Shown one piece after another: positions 1 through 11,401 of a stretch of DNA of 64,000 bases (position 1 is its first letter; each line of letters opens with the position of its first letter). Source of the DNA: Amphiura filiformis (Eukaryota; Echinodermata; Ophiuroidea; Amphilepidida; Amphiuridae); contig NC_092646.1 of the NCBI RefSeq assembly GCF_039555335.1, forward strand, positions 28,201,780 to 28,265,779, given 5' to 3'. Under the pieces are notes generated by a model. The model saw only the letters and a list, made by a program, of their open reading frames with translations, did not search any database and was not told where the DNA came from. The position numbers were made by a program, and so were the translations under genes.

Positions 1-575
1 TCATTCACACTGCCACTTATATCCGATACTATTACCGACGTAATTTAAGTCCGACTGTGTGAACAAATTGTCGGATTTAAAGCACATTACGTCGGATATA
101 GTTATATCCGACGCTAATTCACACTGCCACTTATATCCGATACTATTACCGACGTAATTTAAGGGGGTACTACACCCCTCGATAAATTTGTGTCTATTTT
201 TGCATTTTTCTCAAAAACTAATAAAACAGTGGTAACAAAAGTTATGTATATTATAGGGGCAAGGAATCCAATTACTACACTGGAATTTCAGTGACCCAAG
301 ACAAGCGATTTGTTATTTATAATAAGAAATAAGGTACCGCTATGATGTACCTCGTTTCCTATCATATATACTGAACCGCTTGTATTGAGTCACTGAAATT
401 TCAGTGTAGTAATTGATTCCTTGCCCCTAATATGCATAACTTTTGTTACCAGTGTGTTATTATTTTTGAGAAAATGCAAAATAGTCTAAATTACACAGGT
501 GTAGTACCCCTTAAGCCCGGTAATAAGTGATTTAAGTCCGACTGTGTGAACACGACTTCAGTAGGATATAATTTG
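1..575. repeat. Tandem/inverted copies of a short dispersed repeat, split by a MITE
   Basis: A unit beginning near 'cacactgccacttatatc' occurs at 4-55 and again at 115-160. The second copy is continued at 511-555, where 'aagtccgactgtgtgaac' repeats the end of the first. Inverted pieces (61-112) make the block partly palindromic. The second copy is interrupted by the MITE at 163-510. No coding potential seen. Confidence 0.7.
163..510. mobile_element. piggyBac-like MITE with TTAA target duplication
   Basis: Terminal inverted repeats start with 'gggggtactacacccc' on the left and end with its near complement on the right. Both are flanked by TTAA (159-162 and 511-514). Most of the roughly 350-bp body is a long imperfect palindrome ('ttactacactggaatttcag' on one arm, complementary on the other), with a short AT-rich centre. 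TTAA duplications are the hallmark of piggyBac-type transposition; the non-coding body implies a non-autonomous element. A related copy lies at 13197-13400. Confidence 0.85.
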
Positions 576-675
576 TGATCAGATGGGGACAAGGATCCTC
601 TCAGCAATAAGTGCTATCCCTGCATGCATTACAATGGATCTGAAGGGTAAACGTACAAAACTGAAAATAACCACC

Positions 676-1565
676 CGATACAGACAACAGTACACATTGA
701 CCAATAGGTACTACATACAAATAGTAACCATTGGCCAATGTGCAAAATTATATGTTCCATATACTGCCGTATGCAGTACCCATTTCCCAATGTTACTAAC
801 ATATGCGGCAGTTTATGGAAAAAGTGATAGCGCCCTCTGTTGTTATTAATCGTATTTTATACGTATTTAAAACGTTGTGAATAAATATTTGACACCATAG
901 AATATAAAAACTAGTAATTTGATAATTTAAAAAAAGATCAAAACAAGCAGGGTTGCCAAACCCGCGATTTGGTAGCCCAATTGGGCGACTTTTGAAACAA
1001 GGCCGAAGGCCGGAGACCGCTCCCCACAAGGCCGCAGGTCCGAAGGACCGAGGCCGGAAGCTCCCATCTTCAACGAACCGCCGTAAGTGAGTTTGTTTTT
1101 ATAGGGCTATATTTACCCCATAATTTCCCTCATTCTTCAGGCCCTGCCCTCTATCGGGTGTTAATTTAAAGTTTAAGCTTGATTGCTATTGTTTCTTTGT
1201 AAGCCTGCGGCGCGCAACCTTGAACAATATTGTTTCTTTGTAAGCCTGCGGCGCAACCTTGAACAATATTGTCCTTGAGATAACGCCCCGTAGCCACCCC
1301 CAGCCAGCCCCATACCTCATTTCGATTTTTAACATACCCATATCCTCCTCTTTATATTCCAAAGTGTCGCACATTATCTCAAATAATCATTCACTACAAT
1401 GAAAATACGTTCAACAGAGGGCGCTATTTAAAATGTTAGTAACATTGGGAAATGGGTACTGCATACACGGCAGTATATGGAACATATAATTTTGCACATT
1501 GGCCAATGGTTACTATTTGTATGTAGTACCTATTGGTCAATGTGTACTATTGTCTGTATAGGATG
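676..1565. mobile_element. Fold-back element with ~150-bp inverted arms
   Basis: Positions 676-840 reappear inverted at 1416-1565 (for example 'attggccaatggttactat' against its complement). The internal part includes GC-rich short palindromes around 1000-1060 ('ggccgaaggcc', 'ggtccgaaggacc') and a 41-bp tandem duplication at 1188-1270. No ORF of note. Confidence 0.75.
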
Positions 1566-2285
1566 AAATAACTAAGACTACTCAGATATTGGGGCATGTG
1601 AATAGCTTCTGAAAACTTAATCAAAGCATTGAGCTTCTTTTTTTAAACAAAGCGAGTAATTTTATTAAACTTTGAACGTGAAGTACTTTGGATGTATTTA
1701 CTGCGGAACCAGCAATTTTGTTGTTTTACGGCAAGGAATGTTGGGATATATCCCATAGCTGTTTTTATTTATGACACAACAGTATGAATCATGTGAATGG
1801 GTATGAATAGGTTTTATATAGTTCACAGGGCTTGAAAGAAGTTTGTTATGTGGATTTTAACATACTTAAAAGTGGGAAGATTCAAAAGGCCAACCAAAAA
1901 TATGATGTGTTATGCGTGTTCTACTTTTACTGTAATAATTTCATCATGACCAAAACGTAACTGCTTAATGTGATAGGCCTATAATAAATATTCCAAACTG
2001 AGTGTATACGCTTAGAATGCAGGTAAATATGATTTAATATATATCAGCAAAGGAACAAAGCACAAACATGTCTTTGTAATACTGATATCAATAGTACATA
2101 TATAAAAGGCTTATTGAAAGTTATTGCGTCCAATTTGATTACGAAAACCATAATGTTTTGTTATTATGGCCTGTCGCCGCCCAGTCGATTTCTATTGGTT
2201 GTATGAATGCAATTCCATTTACCTCTTACGTTGTATGGAATGACCGAAAACTTATTTTCAGGTCACTATAAAGGTACTATAGTCC
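1566..2285. other. Unassigned AT-rich stretch
   Basis: No gene, splice-consistent exon, tandem repeat or terminal inverted repeat was recognised here. Confidence 0.4.
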
Positions 2286-2364
2286 GTTTCACAAACCGCA
2301 ACGCCTCTCGAATAGCAGCACCTCGCTACGCTCGCTATTCGAGAGGCGTCGCGGTTTGTGGAAC
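2286..2364. repeat. Near-perfect GC-rich hairpin
   Basis: Arms 2286-2316 and 2334-2364 are complementary over about 30 bp with few mismatches. The core is 'cgcctctcgaatagc' and the loop 'agcacctcgctacgctc'. It stands out from AT-rich surroundings and may be the centre or end of a hairpin transposon. Confidence 0.75.
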
Positions 2365-2619
2365 GGGGCTAGTTCTACATTTATCTACAAGCAATATAGG
2401 CCTATATAAACCATAGCATTTTTTAGTCAATTGGGTTTCATGTTAAATTTCAAGCAAAAGTGTTTTCCCATTTCCCTGGGTGAAAGTGATTTTAAAAAAA
2501 AGGAAGAAAGAAGAAAAAGGCAAAGCCTTGAATCAAGGCAGGCCGATAGTATTTTTGTACTTTATTGTAAGTGGATGAACTATTCTTTTCTTCATCACCT
2601 TTTGTTACTATTTATGATA

Positions 2620-3410
2620 AAGGCTCGGTTACCCACCATTGTACAGTTATTATTGTGGCACACCAGACACACCAAATTGCACGAGGAATGTCAAATTATG
2701 GCAAATTATTAAACATTTACATTTTTGACATTTAACAATCTTCGAAGTAAACTTCACCACGGTTGTTTGATGGGATCATTTATTAGTTTTTCAAACAAAA
2801 CATCACGTACAACCAAATTTTAGGCTTAAACAGCTAAAAGTGATATCATCATGTATACAGATGGTTTTGAGTCATTCTCAACTTTAATTTCCCCTCTTTT
2901 ACAAAATATTATTTACTTTTATAGCATTTTTAAAGCTTTTTCGGATATAAAATGTATCTATTAATGACAAAATTGGTGGCGCTATTTAGTTACAGGAAAG
3001 TACTCTTTCAAGCTTTTAATACAAATAATTCCTTTTATTGTTTGATAAAATATATTTATAACATTTCCTTGTTGCTTGTTTCACCTATTCCGGGTGTTTT
3101 AATGGCAGTATTTATCACCTACTCCTTGCAAATAAAGAAATATGATTTATGATAAATAGCGCCATCTATAGTTGGCATTTAGCTAATAATGAAGCCAAAT
3201 CTATATACATGTACATCAAACAACCGTGTCACAAATCTAATGATATATACTTAAGTGTATGTAGCTGATGGGAGAAAAAGCTGACTATCATATGAAAAAT
3301 TGTGACCTTTCGTATTGAAGATACACACGACGTTTTATAAAAGACCTACCAACTTATTGGATATCAGAAGGACATCCTCGTATTCAGAATCATATGGAAA
3401 GGTTTCTATA
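2620..3410. mobile_element. MITE related to the 8 kb element, interrupted by another MITE
   Basis: Sequence at 2640-2757 and 3229-3405 resembles the two ends of the MITE at 8021-8495 (shared pieces 'gaagtaaactt', 'taagtgtatgtagctg', 'cctcgtattcag'). The outer ends are diverged and not sharply placed. The element is split at 2758-3228. Confidence 0.5.
2758..3228. mobile_element. 471-bp MITE with 'cacggttgtttgatg' TIRs
   Basis: The ends 'cacggttgtttgatg' and 'catcaaacaaccgtg' are complementary. A 4-bp duplication TCAC (2754-2757 and 3229-3232) flanks the insert, and removing it restores sequence homologous to 8219-8240. A second copy lies at 9130-9578. The interior has no sustained ORF. Confidence 0.8.
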
Positions 3411-3599
3411 CAAAAACGATTCTCTTATAAACCTATCATGCGCACAATTTCCACCTCGATACACCTGAGCACACATTTTCGTCCAAGAGCTCTCAAGCAA
3501 GCAGTGAATTGTCTCTGCAGTCTTTGATTACACTACACGGTTGAGTGCATAGCAATGTAAGCGCTGTGGAGCTTCTAGTTGAAAAATGGGTCTCTTTGA

Positions 3600-4440
3600 T
3601 TGATTTTTGTCGAAACCTCAAGTGTTCCCTTCATCCAATCAGAATTTCTTTTTATATCAAACGAAAGCTAACACTTCTCCCTAAAAAACTTTCGTCATAA
3701 GGTCAACAGATAATAGTCCAGGCAAACTAATTGATTTTTTAGGTAAAGGTCAAACAAATTGCAACAGAATTTTTTTTCACCACAATGCATTTCTATAATG
3801 TCCCTAGAATGACATACTAAAAGTCCCTAAATATCCAAGTGGTGGAAATATGCCTAATTTGCATAAATCCAAAATGGCCGCCAATTCACAGATTTTTCAC
3901 CTTATTTTGAATTTAACGCTCATCTTATATAACTTTTCAGGTATTTTAGATGCCTAAAATGCTTATTCCAAAATGGATAATCAATACATGTTTCACAAGT
4001 TTGCCTAACATCTCAATATGGGTGCCTTAATTTGCATAAATCCAAAATGGCCGCCAATTTTGGGACATTTTATATTGATTTGGTCATCATCCCAGTTTAC
4101 ACAACATTTGTGGTAATTTAAATACCTAAAGTGCACATTTTAGGATTAGTAACTTCTATGTTTGTTTCACAAGTGTGCAACATGCCTTAATGTGTACCCT
4201 AATTTGCATAAATCCATAATGGCCGCCATTTGTAGTAATTTTTGAACCTATTTAGTGATAATTCTCACATTACGTATTTTTTTGGATTTATTTTTAAGCC
4301 TAAAATGTATGTTTCAGGATGGGTAATCTTAATATATGTACTCCAAAATGTTTTATATGCCATAATCTGTGTGTCCTTATTACAAATGGCGGTCAGTTAC
4401 GGACTTGTCATTCTGACAATACCCTGATTTATTAATACAA
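3600..4440. repeat. Three tandem units of ~172 bp containing 'aatggccgcc'
   Basis: Units begin at 3852, 4024 and 4196 with 'taatttgcataaatcc' followed by 'aatggccgcc'. They share later pieces ('cctaaaatg', 'tttcacaagt'). Divergence is substantial, so this is an old tandem array. The same 'aatggccgcc' motif recurs at 45855 and 46020. Confidence 0.75.
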
Positions 4441-4454
4441 AATATCACACAAAA

Positions 4455-7212
4455 CCATGGCTATCATCCAGATTGGCTTAAAGTTTTGTTGTATTCCTCA
4501 ATATGACAATATTAGAATAGGCACTTATGTGGCAAAGTCATTTTCAGCAGCATCAATTTCAATGTCTGGTGGCAGCGAGCTGGTACAGCAAGTGCCACGG
4601 CACACAGTGCAGGCTGTTGAACAAGGTAGACCCCCGGGGTAGACCATACTTTCGGCATGTTCAGTTTTGTTTTCGCAGGTTTTCTTGATTTCAAGCAATG
4701 ATTGTGGTGTTGGCGCTTACTCAGTATATAATGGAAGATATTGACGATCAACAATCTGCCAGCCCCAATCTTCTTAAAACAAAGTGTTTGCCTAACCCTT
4801 CCACTCTATTATTTGATAGTAGAGATACAGACTGTGGTACTTAGCGAGGTGCTAGTTGAGACTTTCACACAAAATTTCCTGTATCTCAGGGTATTTATCT
4901 CCTCTGTTGATTCACCATTGTGCAGGCTGACCAGTACAGTGCCTTCTCTCTACCTCTGATAATGTCCTCTTTAAGAAGTTCTTCTGTTTGATTGAATACC
5001 TCGACATGTTCATAAAAGCTGGTATTCGTTTTAATCCCCTTCCAAATTCCAAATAGACGGAATGTGGTGTCACAGCCAAGAACAGCATGGATTAAAATGT
5101 GGTCACACAAGCTATTTCACAAATTCACCTTCAATGTTTTGACGTTCCACTTTCTATTCTTCTTAGAGTTTTGCTTTGGCTCTGGTGCAAAGTTGATGTT
5201 ATGTGCATTCAGTTCAGCATAGTAGATGAGTAGGACTAGGAGGTCAGTGTCATCACCAACAAGAACAGCATCAATAGGTCTTGCAGACTCTACTGCTGTG
5301 GTGACTCAGGACATCGCATTGTGTCGTGCATAAATGTAATACAACCAGTCATTTCCAGCTTGTCACTGAGGAGGTTGGTGAAACATAGACTACCCGGTAG
5401 TCCACTTGCCCATTGTGCATACTCTGGATATTGTATTTAAGCTTAAAACTCAGATTTAATTAATGTGTGCACAATTGATAGATTTTCACATCTGATCTTT
5501 TCAGTCACCCTACTCCTCTGTTTGTTAGCTTCCCAAGTGGACTACTGACTTTGGATTGCGGTCAGAGATGCTTAACACGGCTGTCTATGAGCTTCTATGG
5601 ATGAGATTGTCGGAAATCTGGCCTACTAAAATTGGCCATGATGTAATGCCTCTTTAAATGGATCTGGCTTGTGATTGGTCGCCCAGATCTCGTTATGGTA
5701 TAAAATCCTCCGGGTACCTGTCATTACCATTAATAACTACATGGTACACAAGTATGTGGCTTACCCCGCCTTTGTGTTGTGTAATTGGATGAACGCGTCA
5801 GTAAAGTGCATGAGCGCGTCTTCTATTTGCTTGCGGTTAAATTTGATTGATAAACAAGTATGATTGACAGTGTGAGTGTTAGGGACTTTGCCCGTTCAAA
5901 ATCCCGTTTAAAATTGAAAGTCCATAGTCTATTTTTAACCTGGAATTTCGCGATTAATAAACTGGCAGATTCTAAAATCAGAATTGTTTAGTATTGAAGT
6001 GCCAATACAATTATGACATTATGATAAATTGCATTCAATAATATAAGCCACTTTACTTTTACTGTCACTAATATAATTATATTAACTTTTTCATAACAAT
6101 TTTATACTAGTATTTTGATGTATTAAATATCAGTATAATTTCGAGTTCAACTGAATGCTTTCATTATGATTAACATGCTTTTATTTATCAAAAATAGACT
6201 ATGGCATAGTCTAGGTGAAACATTGCTTGTTAACTTCGATGCAAGGAATTACTCTTTCTTGGAATTGATAATCATGTCACCTGTAAAGTAAATCCGGGAC
6301 AAGGTCCTGTTCGTCTAAGATTTATGGCATCCTTGGTGGTGGGACTATCTTCATATCCATCAAAAACTATGGTTGGATTTCCAGTAACATAATTTAATCA
6401 ACATAGAGCTGGCAAATGTTGCTGTAAGTCGTTGTACGGGGCCATGGAAGACGGTGCAGTAGTGCACCACCGTCCAAAATGTAGTGCACATTTTCACCAG
6501 GCTCTGATTGATTACACTTTGACACCTTCAATAGGTGCATCTACTGGGGCTGCTTTAGTTGCTTCCAGGAGGAAGCTTGATGAATCAAACAGTGCAGTTG
6601 GATAACTGCACAACTCCTAGCTGAAGACTGATGATAGATCGAAAATATGTTCCCTGCTCACTCTCGATTGGCCCACATTAACAGTTCTGTCTGAGTGTCA
6701 TTTCATTTGCAATGTTGTGCAGGCTAGGGTCTGGATTGAATGGACACCGCTCTTTGAGGTAGCCCAGTAACTCTAATGTGTCGTTTACATCCCTGCTCTG
6801 TCTTGCTCTTCCACTTCCTTTGCTCAGACCTCCACTTGTCTTGACACTCCTCATAAGGACCTGCTCAATGATGAGATATGTGAACAACTCTGCCCAGTAG
6901 CGACCACTTTTTCACACTACATGGTTCCCATCTTGGAATCTTCTGTGGACATCTTGCAAAATCTTGCATCATTTGCAAATATAATATAAGCAGACTTGGC
7001 ATAAAGTATGTGTCCAGACGCAGCAAAATAGAGCAGCATATCATGGGTAGCCTGAAGATACAGTTTCCAGTTCCCCGCTCGATGAGTAAAATGTCTACCA
7101 TGTCCTTGTACTGTAACCAGAGAAGAGCAGTATGTGTTGTCATAGCCTGTTTCTTGGCCTCCATGTGACTAAGAATCCGGCCAATGACATCTAATGAGCA
7201 CATCATTCTCAT
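4455..7212 (-). pseudogene. Decayed protein-coding relic of an uncharacterised multicopy family
   Basis: Read on the minus strand from 7212 to 4455, broken frames give recognisable protein-like blocks in order: 'TALLWLQYKDMVDIL' (about 7100-7190), 'IEQVLMRSVKTSGGL' (about 6820-6880), 'LHRLPWPRT' (about 6430-6470), 'VGDDTDLLVLL' (about 5226-5261), 'HAVLGCDTTFRLFGI' (about 5050-5100), then a stretch ending in a disordered cysteine-containing tail (about 4480-4760). Stops and frameshifts separate nearly every block, so it cannot be expressed as one protein. Blocks of this kind recur, as I remember, in large orphan families of marine invertebrates; the D-D-TD-LLVLL and GCDTT motifs hint at a PIN/FEN-like nuclease fold, but that is inference. 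A MITE sits inside it at 5922-6205. Confidence 0.6.
5922..6205. mobile_element. MITE with 'ccatagtctattttt' TIRs
   Basis: Left 'ccatagtctatttttaa' and right 'aaaaatagactatgg' are complementary ends of a 284-bp AT-rich segment. It lies within the decayed relic on either side, which explains part of the relic's missing middle. No clear target duplication. Confidence 0.65.
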
Positions 7213-7261
7213 CTACCGATTTACTTCCAGAAGATTGGCAGCTCCCATTACATACTGAGTA

Positions 7262-7505
7262 ACCGCCAACACTACAATCTGAGGTCATCAGATGTGGATG
7301 TAAGAAAGACAAGACTGCGCAAACAGAAACTGAACATGCCGTAAGTATGGCCTCCCTTGTTCAGCAGCCTATAAAGGCCCTTTTTGTACCAGCTCGCCAC
7401 CACCAGACATTGAAATTGATGCTACTGAACATGACTTTGCCATAAGTGCTTATTACAAGATTGTAATATTGAGGATTACAACCAAACTGTACCCCAATCT
7501 GGATG
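7262..7505 (+). pseudogene. Inverted second copy of the relic's 3' end
   Basis: This plus-strand stretch matches the minus strand of 4455-4700 closely ('ccagacattgaaattgatgc', 'aaactgaacatgccg'). Its early part reads 'SEVIRCGCKKD', a cysteine-containing tail lost from the other copy. The relic therefore ends in oppositely oriented copies of the same terminal sequence. It is interrupted by stops and is not a gene. Confidence 0.65.
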
Positions 7506-7509
7506 GAAG

Positions 7510-8016
7510 CCGATGGTTCTGTGTGATAGTTTGTACTATACTTTTTATAATCAGTATGTGGCCATCGGCTGCCAGCCCGGCCTCCTCTCCCTCCACGTGT
7601 ACGAAAAATCCATTAAGCATGTAACCGACTTCAGATGCCTGGGCTCCATGATGGGGTTCAGTGGCCTGGGGAGACGGGGGGGGGGGCTTTTGCTTGGACA
7701 GCCTTCTGGGTCGTGGGTTGTCATTAAATGAAAAAGGACACTTATATCCATATACTAGCGTCACTAGAATGAGCAATGGCCAATTATCTTAAAATTGCAA
7801 ATCTTGCGCCAAAAAATTACTATTTTTGCCTGTTTTGTCATACGGTTGTAAATTCAATGAACTATGACTTTGCTAAAGAGCGCTTACGAATATGGCAATT
7901 TGGTGTATCTGATGTGCTCTCAGGTCCCACAAAATATACTGTGCAAAGGTAAATGATGATTACCGGTGTATGTTTATTGCTCTATATCGTATTGTTATTA
8001 TGTAAATGTGTGTACC
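7510..8016. other. Unassigned stretch with a G-tract
   Basis: Contains a pure G run near 7677-7687 inside a GC-rich segment (7570-7730). No exon or repeat boundary recognised. Confidence 0.35.
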
Positions 8017-8020
8017 TTAA

Positions 8021-8495
8021 GGGATAGGGTATGAACGTTTGGTCAGTATTTATTGTGGGACATTAGAGCACATCAGACATATCAAATTGCATTCTGAATA
8101 CGAAGAATGTCCTTCTGATATCAAATATTTTTGAATTTTTGAAATTCGCAATGTAATACACATTTTATGGCAATGATTAAAAATTGATATTTTTGATATT
8201 TAACAGTACTCGAAGTAAACTTTATAAATCTGATGATATATTCTTAAAGTGTATGTAGCTGGGAGGAAAAGCCGACGATCAATTGAAAATTGTTATACCT
8301 CAAAAATGTGAAAAATATCAAATTTTATTAATTTGTCATAAAATTTGTATTATATCGTGAATTTCATAAAATGAAAATTATTTGATATCAGAAAGACATT
8401 CTTCGTATTCAGAATGCAATTCGATATGTCTGATGTGCTCTCATGTCCCACAAAAAAATACTGTCGAAACGCTCAAAACGCTCATTCCAGTTCCC
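8021..8495. mobile_element. 475-bp MITE with TTAA target duplication
   Basis: TTAA at 8017-8020 and 8496-8499 flanks ends 'gggatagggtatgaacg' and its diverged complement 'cgctcattccagttccc'. The inverted arms extend inward ('ttgcattctgaatacgaaga' on the left, complementary on the right). No coding capacity; a piggyBac-type non-autonomous element is likely. Confidence 0.8.
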
Positions 8496-8904
8496 TTAAT
8501 TGTAAATATAATTATATTGTATCACTCATACTATTATGTACCACCAATCACTTGTAATATGTTTCTTTTGATATATGACATGTATGAGAATAAAACATCA
8601 TCTTGAATCTTAAAAATCCGGTGAAAACGCACGTTCGTGGGATGTTTAGCCGAAGATCAATTTAAGCTATAAATTTGCATGTCAAATTTTGTGCATTGCT
8701 AGAATTTCCAAATTTTTTGATGGCGCAAACTGTGCCTGTCCATACAATAGTTTAATAAAGGGAATCCCCATGCATAGGGATTCCCCTTGGGTTTGAGATA
8801 AATACTAATTAGATCGGCCTATAAAAGACATTTTGTCAAATTCATGTAAAGGTCTACGTAAAAACAAGGGTCATGAGACCCTTCTAAATGCATTTAAACA
8901 GCTA

Positions 8905-9025
8905 AAATCCAGGAGCTGGACCCCACCAGTTAGGGGCCTTGCTCTGCTCGCTTCGCTCCCTACACTCGGCATTGTCACAAACCAAGTCCCGCCCCAGGGT
9001 AAAAAAATCCTGCATACGCCACTGT
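8905..9025 (-). mobile_element. Fragment of a 'cagtggcgtatgcagg' element
   Basis: On the minus strand it starts 'cagtggcgtatgcagg' and contains the motif 'gagcgaagcgagcagagc', typical of short invertebrate repeats with GC-rich palindromic cores. Only one end is recognised. Confidence 0.5.
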
Positions 9026-9129
9026 AACACTCGGTAACTTGGTGTAACATGCCACAAAGTCACGGCACCATGTAAAATTTTCTGGTTGGGGAAAGGCACT
9101 TAATTACTTGATTTTGTATAAATAGCATG

Positions 9130-9578
9130 CACGGCTGTTTGATGTGATCAATTATTAGTTTTTCAAACAAAACATCATGTACAACCCACTTTTAGGCTTA
9201 AACATCTAAAAGCGATATCATACTAATGTATACAGATGCTTTTGAGTCATTTAAACTTTAAATTTCTCCTTTTTTACAAAATTATTCACTTTTATAGCAT
9301 TTTTTAAGCTTTTCGGATATAAAATGTGTCTATTTATGACAAAATTGGTGGCGCTATTTAGTTACTGAAAATTACTCTTTCAAGCTTTTAATACGACCAA
9401 TTTATTTTATTTTTTGATGAAATAGGTTTATTGCTGCTTGTTTCACCTATTCTGTTTTAAAGGCAGTATTGATCACCTTCCCCTTGCAAATTAAGAAATA
9501 TGAATTAGGATAAATAGCGCCATCTATAGTTTGCATTTCGTTAATAATGAAGCCAATTCTATATACATCAAACAACCG
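9130..9578. mobile_element. Second copy of the 'cacggttgtttgatg' MITE
   Basis: It aligns throughout with 2758-3228 (shared 'agtttttcaaacaaaacatc', 'gacaaaattggtggcgctat', 'atagcgccatctatagtt'). The left end has one mismatch (cacggctgtttgatg). Target duplication is not obvious. Confidence 0.8.
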
Positions 9579-9759
9579 TTTGGGAAGTAATTGAGGGTAA
9601 TTTATTTGAACCAGGCGGGCGCTTTTAAAGGTGGGGAGGTTTTAAAAGGAAATTATTTCACATTACTCGATTTTTGGTCAAATTGTGTAAAATAGCAAAA
9701 TACAATGGATATTTGGTCAAGTTGGCAGAAGATTTTGAACCAGCTGAAATCAATGATAC

Positions 9760-10150
9760 CTATAAGACAGAGATAAAAAGATTTTTATCGCGTCTGATGT
9801 CACTGTCAATTACGATTCTTGACTGGATTACACAGGTTAATAGCGCGTAAAAGGAAAGCCGATTTATCTGGTGCCGGTCGGAGAAAAGGAATAGCAGAAA
9901 ATGTCGAAAAATTACGTACTTTTACAAGACAAAAAACTTTTCCAGGCATTGTTGACATGGTGACTTCGCAAAAGAAAGTTTCCTACTATAAATACCTAAC
10001 TTTTGTGATGGTTTGAATGTTTGAAGGCGCAAAATTAAGAAATATGGCGCCCGGTTATACCGCCGCGTTCAGCAAGTCATCATCACGACACTTGTAAACA
10101 AACTGTGCTCGAGTTTGATTGACAGATGACGTCAGTTTGACAGAGATACG
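9760..10150. mobile_element. MITE family with 'aaagacagagataaaaa' TIR, copy 1
   Basis: The left end is 'aagacagagataaaaag' followed by 'tatcgcgtctgatgtca'. The body matches 16123-16531 nearly end to end ('ggcgcccggttata', 'catcatcacgacacttgtaa'). The right end ('gatgacgtcagtttgacag') has diverged. Confidence 0.75.
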
Positions 10151-10966
10151 GATTTTTTTCTACAGGGTGTCCAAAAAACAGAACCCTCATTGCGCCCTCT
10201 TTTTTCTCCTATTTTAGAAAAGTGGATAAAATATAAATTAGAAGAATTTTTGACTTCAACACTACTTAAAATTTGATCGCTTACCGGGAGCGCTTTCACA
10301 GTACCAACTGCGTCCTCAGCCGGATGCTATGGCTCTGATGATTTATGGCTTGTTGACAACCTTCGATGACGTCACACTAGTAGCAGATGACGTCAAAGGT
10401 GTTGTCCTCGTATCCGCTCGTTGAGTAAATATCTTTGTGCTTTTTGGATGATATTTCTCGCACGAAATCCTTTTACTTCCGGGATCGGCAGACGAAGATA
10501 TATGGGTGTCACGCGATTATTAAAGCACGTCAGGTTAAATCGTAAATGATTCTTGAACTGAGCGAGTTTGAGTGATGTTTTTTCAAACTGTCTCACAAGC
10601 CGAAGACAATCACTGCCGAATTCAGTCTTGATATAAAATTGAATATTCTTACGTAGTGATATAAATTAAATTAGAAGAATGTTTGACTTCAACACTACTT
10701 AAAATTAGCTCGTTGGATAAAATATATTTTGATATGTAAAGAAACATTTAATCGTTAGCTTTAATAAACGGAAACAAATATTCCAATCGGCTCCCAATTT
10801 TTGAAGATAATGCTCTTTTAAAGAAATGTACCCGGTTTTCACTCTGTCCACCATGTCCACGGAGGAGGTTTGGCTACTTCAAAGATTGATAAGGAGTACA
10901 CATACCATGAATATCAAATATTCCTCAATGATATTAAATAACAACTTCATTTAGGGAATGGGCTTT

Positions 10967-11401
10967 ACGGGAGAGCGTGGCGCAATGGTTAGGGTACTTG
11001 CCTTTAGTGCATGAGGTCCCGGGTTCGATTCCCGGCGGTGGCGATTTGCTGGGATATTGACTTAAAAAAAAAAAAAAAAAAGTCTGAAATTAATTGGCAA
11101 CTTCTGTAGATTAAATTCAGACTTCCGCTCTCCCATGGTTCATTTAGAATTGGGTAAATGAATCATGAAAGTACTCCGTCCTTCGGAGGGACGTTAAGCC
11201 GTCGGTCCCGTGTACAGAGAGCCATACCTGTACATGTATCTCGCAGCCAGTTTCGAAAAGAGTAGGGTGTTAACCCCTGACTGTTCCCAACCCGTCCCGG
11301 TGTTCAAATGGACCCCAATGGAAATAAGCTTCAATAGAGGCTTTCTTGGGTTATCCAAGGTTGTCAAAACCCGAACAAATCAAATCAAATCAAATTACCG
11401 G
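10967..11401 (+). mobile_element. Full-length tRNA-derived SINE with conserved central domain
   Basis: The head has a type 2 polymerase III promoter: box A-like 'gtggcgcaatggttaggg' and box B 'gggttcgattcccgg', in a tRNA-like spacing. A central domain follows around 11175-11210 ('ccttcggagggacgttaagc', 'cgtcggtcccgtgt'), and the 3' end is a short (aaatc)n tail. 'atgggct' just before the head (10959) and just after the tail (11402) is a likely target duplication. An unusual internal run of A separates head and body. The central domain resembles that of the MetaSINE superfamily; this is from memory and unverified. Confidence 0.85.
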
